From positions 310,001 through 374,000 of the forward strand of contig NZ_BCSJ01000003.1 in the NCBI RefSeq assembly GCF_001570805.1: a stretch of 64,000 nucleotides of DNA, read 5' to 3'. Shown here in pieces: positions 55,484 through 63,407 of this stretch. Below the pieces are notes generated by a model. The model was not told the DNA's origin and made no database searches. It saw only the letters and a list, made by a program, of their open reading frames with translations. Position numbers and translations under genes: made by a program. Each line of letters opens with the position of its first letter. The first letter of the stretch is position 1. Source of the stretch: Brevibacterium epidermidis NBRC 14811 (GTDB lineage Bacteria > Actinomycetota > Actinomycetes > Actinomycetales > Brevibacteriaceae).

Positions 55484-57025
55484 TCAGTGCTTGAGCTTCG
55501 TCTCCTTCAGCCCATAGGTGCCGAGAACATAGGGCTCGAAGTCGACGACGTCCCTGCTCATCCCGAACAGGGCCTTCTGGTAGGCGATCGGAACGATCGG
55601 GGCATCCTCGGCGACTTTCTGCTGGATCTTGGCGTACAGCTCTTTCTGCCGGTCCTGGTCTTCTTCGGCCACGGCCTGCTCAGCCCACTTCTCCACATCG
55701 GGGTCGGCATAGCCCGAACGAACCCCGGAGTCGTCGGTGACGGCGAGGAAGTTGATCATCTGTGACGTGTCGGAGACATCGGAAGTCGCGTAGCTGACTT
55801 GGACTTGGAAGTCGCCGTTCGTCCGATTCGTCGTCAGCGTCGCATCGTCGAGTTTCTGGACGTGGACGGTCAAGCCGATGTCCTGCCACGCCTGCTGAGC
55901 AATTTGTGCGAGCAGCTCACGATCGGCGACACCCGAGGGGATCTGGATGGTGATGTCGATTCCGTCCGGATGGTCCGACTCCTTGACCAGCTGTTTGGCC
56001 TTCTCCATGTCGAATTGGCTGCTGTCGACCTTGTCCGAATGACCGGCAAGTCCCGGTGAGATGAATGAGGTCGCGGGCTCGGCGTAACCGGCGTACACCA
56101 CCTCGACGATGGACTTTCTGTCGACCGCATAGGACATTGCGCGTCGCAGCTTGGGATCGTCGAGTCCCTTCTCCTTGTTGTTGATGTTGAAGTAGAGGAT
56201 CTTCGTCGAGGTGAATGCCTGGGCGTTGATGTCCTGAGAGCGTGAGAGCTGACTCATGCTCAACGGGGCGGGCTCCTGATTGATATCGGCCTGCCCGCCC
56301 TGCAGCTGCAGACGACGGGTATTGTCGTCGGCGACGACGTTGAAGGCCACGGAGTCCAATGAGGGGACGCCCTCTTCCCAGTAGTTCGGGTTCTTCACCA
56401 GTTCGAGGCTCTGCCCCTTATTCCACTTGCCGACCTTGAACGGGCCAGTTCCGTCTGCATGTGAGGCCATGTACTCGGCGTCGTGTCCGCCGAAGTCGTC
56501 GGGGTAGATCGATGCGGCGAACAGCGCCATATAGCTCGGCAGGGGACCCCATGGCTGCTTCAGGTCGATGCGCACCGTCTGGTCGTCGACCTTCTTCACG
56601 TCTTTGATCGGGTCGAATTCGGCGGCCCAGAGGTTGTTCTCATCTTCCTGATCCCGCGCATAGTTGAGGGAGAAGACGACATCGTCGGCGTCGAGTGTCT
56701 TGCCGCTGTGGAACTTCACTCCCTCGCGCAGATGGAAGGTCCAGGACATCTTGTCCTCGGATTCCTCCCAATCGGTTGCCAGACCCGGGTCGACCCCCGA
56801 CCCGTCGGGTTTGTTGAGAGTGAGAGTCTCGTAGACCTGCTGCAGCGTCCAGATGTCCTCATTCTGGGTCGTCGTCGGTGGCAGCAGAGTCGTCGCATCG
56901 GCGGCGCGAGCGAAGACGAGGTCGCCGCCGGGGCGAGCGGTCTTCTCTCCTCCCGAACCGCACCCTGCGAGGATCAGAAGGCAGGCGCAGAATGCTGCCG
57001 TCACCGCAGTGAATCGTCTGGCCAT
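55484..57025 (-). CDS. ABC transporter substrate-binding lipoprotein (peptide/opine/nickel SBP_bac_5 family)
   Basis: 513 residues from ATG 57025. Signal and lipobox FCACLLILAGCGSG. SBP_bac_5 features: ETLTLNKPDGSGVDPGLATDWEES, WTFHLREGVKFHSGKTLDADDVVFSL, GTGPFKVGKW, KNPNYWEEGVPSLDSVAFNVV. It binds an extracellular oligopeptide or similar solute for the permease/ATPases encoded upstream. Being last in the operon is unusual for this family, where the binding protein usually comes first. Confidence 0.9.
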   Translation of the reverse strand: MARRFTAVTAAFCACLLILAGCGSGGEKTARPGGDLVFARAADATTLLPPTTTQNEDIWTLQQVYETLTLNKPDGSGVDPGLATDWEESEDKMSWTFHLREGVKFHSGKTLDADDVVFSLNYARDQEDENNLWAAEFDPIKDVKKVDDQTVRIDLKQPWGPLPSYMALFAASIYPDDFGGHDAEYMASHADGTGPFKVGKWNKGQSLELVKNPNYWEEGVPSLDSVAFNVVADDNTRRLQLQGGQADINQEPAPLSMSQLSRSQDINAQAFTSTKILYFNINNKEKGLDDPKLRRAMSYAVDRKSIVEVVYAGYAEPATSFISPGLAGHSDKVDSSQFDMEKAKQLVKESDHPDGIDITIQIPSGVADRELLAQIAQQAWQDIGLTVHVQKLDDATLTTNRTNGDFQVQVSYATSDVSDTSQMINFLAVTDDSGVRSGYADPDVEKWAEQAVAEEDQDRQKELYAKIQQKVAEDAPIVPIAYQKALFGMSRDVVDFEPYVLGTYGLKETKLKH

Positions 57026-57846
57026 CACCCTTCCCCTCCTCGGAGACGATCGAGATAGTCGCTGTGGAAGGTCGGTATCGCCCTCAGCAGCGTCTTCGTA
57101 TAGCCGTCGCGCGGAGACGTGAAGATCTCCTCGGTCGTGTTCTCCTCGACGAGGCGGCCGTTGTGGATGACGTAGATCCGCTCGCACAGCTTCCTGACGA
57201 CGGCCAGGTCATGGGAAATGAAGAGAATTGATAGGTCGAGTTCCTCGCGCAGCCGGGCGAAGAGCGCGACGATCTCCGCCTGAACACTGACGTCGAGGGC
57301 GGAGACGGCTTCGTCGGCGACGATGATCCTGGGTTCGACGGCCAGCGCTCGAGCGATCGCCACCCTCTGCCTCTGGCCTCCCGACATGGCGGTCGGGGTG
57401 CGGTCGAGGAACTCCTCGGGCAGCCGCACCATCTCCATCAGTTCCGCACACCTGGCCCGCAGAGCGGCACCGGAAGCGAGACGATGGTGGCGGATCACCT
57501 CGGCGAGCGTCGCCCGCACCGTGTAGCGGGGATCGAGGGAGGCGAAAGGGTCCTGGAAGACCATCTGCACGATCCGCCACTGTGCGCTCGTGCGTTTCTG
57601 TGCGAACTCTCGACCGTCGACGCTCACTGTTCCGTCGTAGTCGCGTTGGAGTCCGCAGATGACTCGTGACAGAGTCGATTTTCCCGAACCCGATTCGCCG
57701 ACGAGTCCGACGATCTCGCCGGGCCGGACGTGCAGGTCTGCGGAATCGACTGCGGTGAACGCACGGTCACCGCGGCCGAAGGTGACGGTGACGTTCTCGG
57801 CATGCAGTCCGCGCGCGGGCGCCGTCGAAGGTTGTGTCTCGGTCAT
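57025..57846 (-). CDS. ABC transporter ATP-binding protein (DppF/OppF type)
   Basis: 273 residues. Walker [13 protein letters not shown], signature MSGGQRQRVAIARALA and Walker B IIVADEAVSALD, with the C-terminal peptide-transporter ATPase extension. Powers import together with the DppD-type partner. Overlaps the binding-protein gene by one base and the upstream ATPase gene by four, so the operon is tightly coupled. Confidence 0.93.
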   Translation of the reverse strand: MTETQPSTAPARGLHAENVTVTFGRGDRAFTAVDSADLHVRPGEIVGLVGESGSGKSTLSRVICGLQRDYDGTVSVDGREFAQKRTSAQWRIVQMVFQDPFASLDPRYTVRATLAEVIRHHRLASGAALRARCAELMEMVRLPEEFLDRTPTAMSGGQRQRVAIARALAVEPRIIVADEAVSALDVSVQAEIVALFARLREELDLSILFISHDLAVVRKLCERIYVIHNGRLVEENTTEEIFTSPRDGYTKTLLRAIPTFHSDYLDRLRGGEG

Positions 57847-58658
57847 CGCGTCTCCTCGGCAATGCCCTCATCGATTCGCGGAGTCGCCGTGAGCAGTCGA
57901 CGCGTGTACTCCTCCTGGGGATCGTCGAAGACCTCCTGCAGCACACCGTGCTCGATGATCTGCCCGTCCTTCATCACGCTGATCGACGAACACAGCTGAG
58001 CGACCACCGCGAGGTCATGGGTGACATAGAGCAGGCCGAGGCCCTCATCCTGCTGCATGGTGCGGAAGAGATCGAGCACCTGCGCCTGGATCGTCACGTC
58101 GAGCGCCGTCGTCGGTTCGTCGCAGAGCAGAACCTGCGGCTCCTGGGCCAGCGCCGCTGCGATCATCACGCGCTGACGCATACCGCCGGAGAGCTGGAAA
58201 GGGTAGTTCCTGGCTCTGCGGTCCGGTTCGGCGATGCCGACACGGTCCATGAGCTCGACGGCGAGGTCGTGGGCCTGCTTCTTCGACATCCCTTTGCGTT
58301 CGGCGATGGCATCGGTGATCTGACGGCCGACCTTCATCACCGGGTTGAGGGCGATGGCAGGTTCCTGGAACACCATCGAGATGCCCGTGCCGCGGATGCG
58401 CTGATCGAATCGCCCACCCGGCCCGGAGCTGAGGACATTGCGACCGTCGAACCGGATCTCTCCGTCGACGACGGTGGCACCGGGTGGGAGCATTCCGAGG
58501 ATGCTGCGCAGCGTCATCGACTTGCCCGATCCCGATTCGCCGACGAGCCCCATCGGCTCACCGGCCTCGAGACTGATCGACACATCGTCGAGGATCCGGC
58601 GTCGTCCGGCCTCTCCGTCGATGTCGACGGTGAGGGAGTCCACTTCGAGGATGGGCAT
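57843..58658 (-). CDS. ABC transporter ATP-binding protein (DppD/OppD type)
   Basis: 271 residues from ATG 58658, two bases after the upstream permease stop. Walker [14 protein letters not shown], signature [16 protein letters not shown], Walker [13 protein letters not shown]. Pairs with the DppF-type subunit. Confidence 0.93.
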   Translation of the reverse strand: MPILEVDSLTVDIDGEAGRRRILDDVSISLEAGEPMGLVGESGSGKSMTLRSILGMLPPGATVVDGEIRFDGRNVLSSGPGGRFDQRIRGTGISMVFQEPAIALNPVMKVGRQITDAIAERKGMSKKQAHDLAVELMDRVGIAEPDRRARNYPFQLSGGMRQRVMIAAALAQEPQVLLCDEPTTALDVTIQAQVLDLFRTMQQDEGLGLLYVTHDLAVVAQLCSSISVMKDGQIIEHGVLQEVFDDPQEEYTRRLLTATPRIDEGIAEETR

Positions 58659-58660
58659 GA

Positions 58661-59605
58661 TCACCTCTTCGGCTTCAGCGTGTTCGTCAGGCCGTCGCCG
58701 ATGAGCGCCAGTGCGAAGGACACGATGACGACGGCGAATCCCGGCCACAGGATGAGGCCGTAGTTGCCGGTGCCCATGTACTGCTGACCATCGTTCATCA
58801 TCTGACCCCAGTCGGCGGTCGGCGGGACGATGCCCATGCCGAAGTAGCTGAGGGTGACGACGACGCCGATGTTGAGCACGATGTCACTCATCGCATAGAT
58901 GACGCCCTGGCTGACGGTGTTCGGAATGATGTGGCGGGAGAGGATCCTTGGTGTGCTCAGGCCCGAAGCGCGGCAGGCGGAGATGAACTCCTGCTCTCTG
59001 AGGACGAGCACCTCGCCGCGGACGATGCGAGCGTAGGCCACCCAGGAAACGGCGCTGATGGCGACGAAGATGCTGCCCATTCCGTTGCCCATGACGAAGA
59101 CGAGCACGATGACCAGGACGTAGAACGGGAAAGCCGAGACGATATCGGCCAGACGCATGATGACGATGTCGACCCAGCGACCGAAGTAGCCGGCCAGCGA
59201 ACCGAGGACCGTACCGAGGATGAAGGGCACGATGACGGCGACGACAGCGACGATGAGGTCGACGCGACCGCCGTGAAGGAAGCGGGAGAGGACGTCTCGC
59301 CCGAGCTGATCGGTGCCCAACGGGTGCGCGACCGAAGACGGGGCGAAGGTGTTGAGCAGGTCCTGCCGATTGGGGTCGTCGGTGACGAAGAGCGGTCCGA
59401 CGGCGAGCAGCAGCACCATCGCACCGAGAATGAACGCACCGATCCACAGCTGCAGATTGTGCCGCCGCATGAACGCCGGCAGGGGAAGCGTGAACCGCGC
59501 GGTCGGCGTCGCCCGGGACGCCGTGCCGCCGCGAGTCCGCGGCGGTTTCCCGTTGGGGCCACCGGCACCGGTCGCCGTGGGGGAGGTCATCGGTTCGGTC
59601 ATCAT
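58661..59605 (-). CDS. ABC transporter permease (DppC/OppC type)
   Basis: 314 residues. Six membrane segments after a Pro/Arg-rich N-terminus; HPLGTDQLGRDVLSRFLHGGRVDL is the DppC landmark, and the EAA-like loop is RASGLSTPRILSRHIIPN. Start overlaps the DppB stop by 4 bp. Confidence 0.93.
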   Translation of the reverse strand: MMTEPMTSPTATGAGGPNGKPPRTRGGTASRATPTARFTLPLPAFMRRHNLQLWIGAFILGAMVLLLAVGPLFVTDDPNRQDLLNTFAPSSVAHPLGTDQLGRDVLSRFLHGGRVDLIVAVVAVIVPFILGTVLGSLAGYFGRWVDIVIMRLADIVSAFPFYVLVIVLVFVMGNGMGSIFVAISAVSWVAYARIVRGEVLVLREQEFISACRASGLSTPRILSRHIIPNTVSQGVIYAMSDIVLNIGVVVTLSYFGMGIVPPTADWGQMMNDGQQYMGTGNYGLILWPGFAVVIVSFALALIGDGLTNTLKPKR

Positions 59606-60546
59606 GCCCCCAACCGCACGCGTGGATCGACGATGCTGTAGACGACATCGGTGAGCAGGTAGACGAGGACGACGAGGACACCGAAGATCACTGTCAGCGC
59701 CTGCACGACGTCGTAGTCGCGAGCGAGGACGGCTTCCATGAGGAGTGAGCCGACACCGGGGATCGCGAAGACGTTCTCGACGACGAGGGCACCGCCGACG
59801 AGGTGACCGACCTGGATGCCGAGGATCGAAACACCTGTGATTCCGGCATTGCGGAAGGCATAGTCGATCACCGTCCGCTTCCTGCTCAGTCCCTTCGACA
59901 GGGCGAAGTTCGTGTACTCGGCCGACATCGAATCGTTCAGTGCCGCTGTGAGGCTGCGGATGAGTACGGGGCAGATCGTCAGCGCGACAGCGAGACCGGG
60001 CAGAACGAGGGAGTAGAGGTGCTCACCGAAGTTGCTGCCGTAGCCGCCGACCGGGAAGATGCCCAGGTTCACGCCGAGGACGAGGATGAGCAGGGTGCCG
60101 ACGAAGAACGCCGGCATGCCCTGGACGGTGGCGGCGAAGACCCTGGACACGATCGCCGAGGCGGCCGATCGTTTCGCCGCCACCCACAGTGACAGCGGGA
60201 CGGAGATGACGACAGCGAACACCAAGGACACGAGCATGAGCAGCAGGGTCGCCGGCATCCGCAGCTTCAGCAGCTCGAGGACTGAGGTCTGGAAGATGAA
60301 TGACTGTCCGAAGTCACCGACGAGGAGGCCTGCGAGGAACTGGAGATACTGGATGATCATTGGTTCGTCGAGTCCCCAGGCCTGACGAAGCTGAGCGACG
60401 TTCTCCGGAGTGGCTTTATCGCCGAGGTATGCGGCTGCGGGATCGCCGGGAGCCAGCTTCATGAGGATGAAGGACAGCGTGGCGACACCGAGGACGATCG
60501 GAATCATCAGCAGCACACGCCGGAGGATGTACTTGCCCACACCCAC
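59602..60546 (-). CDS. ABC transporter permease (DppB/OppB type)
   Basis: 314 residues from GTG 60546; GTG 60540 is slightly better spaced from AAGGGG. MGVGKYILRRVLLMIPIVLGVATLSFILMKLAPGDP-type start, then VPLSLWVAAKRS and the EAA-like loop. First gene of the operon; a CRP/GlxR-like palindrome lies just upstream. Confidence 0.93.
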   Translation of the reverse strand: MGVGKYILRRVLLMIPIVLGVATLSFILMKLAPGDPAAAYLGDKATPENVAQLRQAWGLDEPMIIQYLQFLAGLLVGDFGQSFIFQTSVLELLKLRMPATLLLMLVSLVFAVVISVPLSLWVAAKRSAASAIVSRVFAATVQGMPAFFVGTLLILVLGVNLGIFPVGGYGSNFGEHLYSLVLPGLAVALTICPVLIRSLTAALNDSMSAEYTNFALSKGLSRKRTVIDYAFRNAGITGVSILGIQVGHLVGGALVVENVFAIPGVGSLLMEAVLARDYDVVQALTVIFGVLVVLVYLLTDVVYSIVDPRVRLGA

Positions 60547-60556
60547 CCCTTCGCAG

Positions 60557-60584
60557 TGTGACCTGGATTACACCTGTCATTCTA
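60557..60584 (-). promoter_or_regulatory. Promoter with CRP/GlxR-like site for the peptide-type ABC operon
   Basis: TGTGA-CCTGGA-TTACA (60557-60572) matches the CRP/GlxR consensus TGTGA-N6-TCACA at 9 of 10 positions. On the minus strand TAGAAT (60579-60584) is a good -10, which places the start of transcription within the site and suggests repression. No clear -35. Confidence 0.5.
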
Positions 60585-60632
60585 TTCGCAATATTGCTTG
60601 TCGCGGTGGTCCGGGACGCGGCGTGTCGACCT

Positions 60633-61307
60633 CTACGGGGCGGCGATGGCGGAGACGATCGTCTGGATCTGCGGAATGAGTTCCTCGAGGGTGCGGCCCT
60701 GCCTGTTCAGCCACTGATCGAGCTGCGCGGCGGACAGAACTGCCATGACCGCCTCAGCGCGGGTCCGAACCGGATCGGACGGGTTCGCATCTGTCGGCTC
60801 GGGGGCCGTGGGCGTCCACATCTCGGCGATGAGGATCTCCACGTGGCGACGCCAGAAGGGGTAGCTCTGCCGGTCGAACCGGCCTTTCGGCGAGCTGCTC
60901 TCGGTGAGCAGGACGAGGTCGAGGTTGCCGGCGATGTGCCGCAGGTACGCATCGACGAAAGCGGTGAGGCGCTCGCCCCCTGGAGCACCCGGGCCCAGGG
61001 GCGGAGGGCCCTGGAGCATGCGGGCGTGCATGTCCCGGACCCGGTCGTCGAGCAGAGCCGAGGCAATCCCAGGCTTGTCGGTGAAGTTGCGGTAGAGAGT
61101 GCCTTTGCCGACCCCTGCCCGCCGGGCCAGCTCATCCATCGTCAGCCCGTCCACTCCCTTGTCGGCCAAGAGGTCGGTCGCGGCATCGAGGATCTTCCGA
61201 CGATTGCGCTGCGCATCGGCGCGCAGAGGGGCCTGCGAGGGCACCAGAGGGAGAAACTTCCCGTTCCCTCTTCCATAACCGGACTGCGGTCCGTTAATGT
61301 CGTCCAT
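60633..61307 (-). CDS. TetR-family repressor
   Basis: 224 residues from ATG 61307; GTG 61244 (203 residues) is possible and would place both operator-like palindromes outside the coding region. HTH RRKILDAATDLLADKGVDGLTMDELARRAGVGKGTLYRNF. Divergent from a quinone oxidoreductase gene with 45 bp between starts, the classic layout for a repressor of a redox or xenobiotic response gene. Confidence 0.9.
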   Translation of the reverse strand: MDDINGPQSGYGRGNGKFLPLVPSQAPLRADAQRNRRKILDAATDLLADKGVDGLTMDELARRAGVGKGTLYRNFTDKPGIASALLDDRVRDMHARMLQGPPPLGPGAPGGERLTAFVDAYLRHIAGNLDLVLLTESSSPKGRFDRQSYPFWRRHVEILIAEMWTPTAPEPTDANPSDPVRTRAEAVMAVLSAAQLDQWLNRQGRTLEELIPQIQTIVSAIAAP

Positions 61308-61324
61308 ATACGGACTATAGTCCG
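61280..61324. promoter_or_regulatory. Twin TetR operator candidates
   Basis: CGGAC-TGCG-GTCCG (61280-61293) and CGGAC-TATA-GTCCG (61311-61324): identical 5-bp arms with a 4-bp spacer, centres 31 bp apart (three helical turns). The second lies in the divergent promoter; the first falls inside the longest TetR reading frame. Confidence 0.75.
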
Positions 61325-61352
61325 GATCGGATTCGACTTCGAGGAGGCAGCA

Positions 61353-62327
61353 ATGACATCGATCATCGTCAACGAACACGGGGGACCCGAGAAGTACGAG
61401 GTCACCGACGACTCACCAGCGGGTGCCGCTGCGCCGGCCGATGGTCAGCTGCAGGTCGGCCTGAGTCTGGCCGGGGTGAATTTCCTCGACGTCGTCCAGC
61501 GCCGCGGAGGGACACCGGTCACAGCACCGTTCGCCCCAGGAGTCGAAGGGGTCGGCACGGTCACCGCCGTGGGCGCCGGAGTCGACGGCTTTTCCGTCGG
61601 CGATCGCGTCGGCTGGATGACCGGTGGACAGGGCAGCTTCTCATCCACTGCCCTCGTCAGGGCGGACAAAGCCGTTCCACTGCCGGACGATATCGATGAC
61701 GAGATCGCGGTTGCCGCTCTCATGCAGGGCATCACCGCCCACTACCTGACCACGAGCACCTTCCCCGTCTCGGCCAGCGACGTCGTGGTCGTCCACGCCG
61801 CGGCCGGCGGGCTCGGGCAGATGCTCACGCAGATCGCCGCGGCCAAGGGCGCCACCGTGATCGGCACGACCTCGACCGAAGAGAAGGCCGAGATCGCCCG
61901 AGCCAATGGCGCCGCCCACGTCTTCGGCTACGACGACTTCGCTGAGAAGGTCCGGGAGGTCTCAGATGGAGAAGGAGCCTCGGTGATCTTCGACGGCGTC
62001 GGCGCGACGACCTTCGAAGGCGACCTCAAGGCCCTGCGCACTCGCGGGACCCTCGTTGTCGTCGGCAATGCCAGCGGCCCTGTTCCCGCCGTCGAGGTCA
62101 ACACCCTCAGCGCCTCCGGCTCCCTCTTCCTCACCCGACCGACCGTCGTTGACCACGCCAGGACGCCCGAGGAGCTGCGCTCGCGCACCGACGAGATCTT
62201 CGAATGGATCCGCAGCGGAGACCTCACCGTTCACATCGGCGACCGGTTTCCCCTCACCGAGGTGGCCGCCGCCTTCACAGCACTCGAATCCCGGGCGACG
62301 ACCGGAAAGATCATCCTCGAACACTGA
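61353..62327 (+). CDS. NADPH:quinone oxidoreductase (zeta-crystallin/Qor type MDR)
   Basis: 324 residues from ATG 61353, preceded by GAGGAGGCAGCA; the long open frame upstream is not protein-like. Medium-chain reductase without zinc ligands: SLAGVNFLDVVQRRGG, FAPGVEGVGTVTAVG, VVHAAAGGLGQMLTQIAAAKGATVIG (NADPH site). One- or two-electron reduction of quinones or enones is likely. Divergent TetR gene and operators suggest induction by an electrophilic compound. Confidence 0.9.
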   Translation: MTSIIVNEHGGPEKYEVTDDSPAGAAAPADGQLQVGLSLAGVNFLDVVQRRGGTPVTAPFAPGVEGVGTVTAVGAGVDGFSVGDRVGWMTGGQGSFSSTALVRADKAVPLPDDIDDEIAVAALMQGITAHYLTTSTFPVSASDVVVVHAAAGGLGQMLTQIAAAKGATVIGTTSTEEKAEIARANGAAHVFGYDDFAEKVREVSDGEGASVIFDGVGATTFEGDLKALRTRGTLVVVGNASGPVPAVEVNTLSASGSLFLTRPTVVDHARTPEELRSRTDEIFEWIRSGDLTVHIGDRFPLTEVAAAFTALESRATTGKIILEH

Positions 62328-62345
62328 TCGAGGAGGAGCAGAGAC

Positions 62346-63407
62346 TCAGCGCAGCACGAACCCGGGCACGAGATCATCGAGCGGGTCGACCTCGAACGTC
62401 GAGGTGGCTACCCGGTAGGCGCTGCCGGTGACGACCGGGACGACGCTGTCATCGGTCTCTTCGAGCACTCGCGCCCGGAACGTCGTGCCGACGATCGACT
62501 CATGGACGAGCGTCTGCCCCGGGCGAAGCTCACCGGCGGCGTGGAGAGCGGCGACTCGAGCCGCCGTTCCCGATCCGCACGGCGAGCGGTCGACCTGACC
62601 GTCGGCGAAGACCGTGACATTGCGCTGATGCAGTTCGCCGCCGGGCAGAGTGCCGAACCGGTCGACGAAGATCGTGCCGTACACCCCGGAGAGCCGGTCA
62701 TCCTCGGGGTGGACCGTGTCCCGGTGATCGGCGAGACCTGCCCTGATCTCCCGGCCCACGGCGATGAGCGCGGTGAGGTTCTCGGGCACGACTTCGCAAC
62801 TCACCTCACCGAGGCGGCCCACCTCGTCGGCCTGAAAGGAACCGGCGGCAGCACCCAACTGAGCGACGTCGACGAGCGCATAGATCGCCCCGCCCCACGC
62901 GAGGTCGACCGTCACCTGGCCCAGGCTCGTATCCACCGTGATCCCCGAGGCGACGAGCCGGCTGGGCACGTTGACGAAGTCCACCGAGGTGGCCCGCCCT
63001 TTGGTGTCCGTGTGCACCTGCGCGCGCACTCGACCCGAGGGTACGTCGATCGTGACCTCCGTGGTCCCGGACGGATCGACGGCGACGATCCCGGAGGACA
63101 CTGCCCATGCGCCGAGCGCCATCGTCCCGTGACCGCAGGCCGTGGAGAAGCCGTCCTTGTGCCAGAACAGGACCCCGAAATCGGCCCCGTCGTCATCGGG
63201 TTCGGTGATGAATCCGCCGTACATGTCCGCATGACCGCGCGGCTCGAAGCACAGCAGCCTGCGCAGATCATCGACTTCCGAGCCCGGCACGGCCAGTTCC
63301 CGCCGTTCTGCCACGCTCGCGCCGGGGATCTCGACCGGAGGTTCGGCGACGGTTCGGAACGGTTCGCCGGCAGTATGGAAATCGAAACTCGTGCAGATCG
63401 TCTTCAC
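62346..63407 (-). CDS. Proline racemase / 4-hydroxyproline epimerase family
   Basis: 353 residues, GTG start overlapping the preceding stop. Both catalytic cysteines are present: Cys91 in STACGHGTMALG and Cys277 in RSPCGSGTAAR. Two cysteines mean a racemase or epimerase rather than trans-3-hydroxyproline dehydratase, in which the second is Thr. HTAGEPFR is the usual N-terminal signature. It probably epimerises a proline derivative in a betaine/hydroxyproline pathway, as its upstream partner is a flavin oxidoreductase. Confidence 0.88.
   Translation of the reverse strand: MKTICTSFDFHTAGEPFRTVAEPPVEIPGASVAERRELAVPGSEVDDLRRLLCFEPRGHADMYGGFITEPDDDGADFGVLFWHKDGFSTACGHGTMALGAWAVSSGIVAVDPSGTTEVTIDVPSGRVRAQVHTDTKGRATSVDFVNVPSRLVASGITVDTSLGQVTVDLAWGGAIYALVDVAQLGAAAGSFQADEVGRLGEVSCEVVPENLTALIAVGREIRAGLADHRDTVHPEDDRLSGVYGTIFVDRFGTLPGGELHQRNVTVFADGQVDRSPCGSGTAARVAALHAAGELRPGQTLVHESIVGTTFRARVLEETDDSVVPVVTGSAYRVATSTFEVDPLDDLVPGFVLR

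Noticed and set aside
60558-61352. 265-residue N-terminal extension of the quinone oxidoreductase
   Set aside because: It is antisense to the TetR gene, has no protein-like features, and a strong ribosome site precedes ATG 61353.
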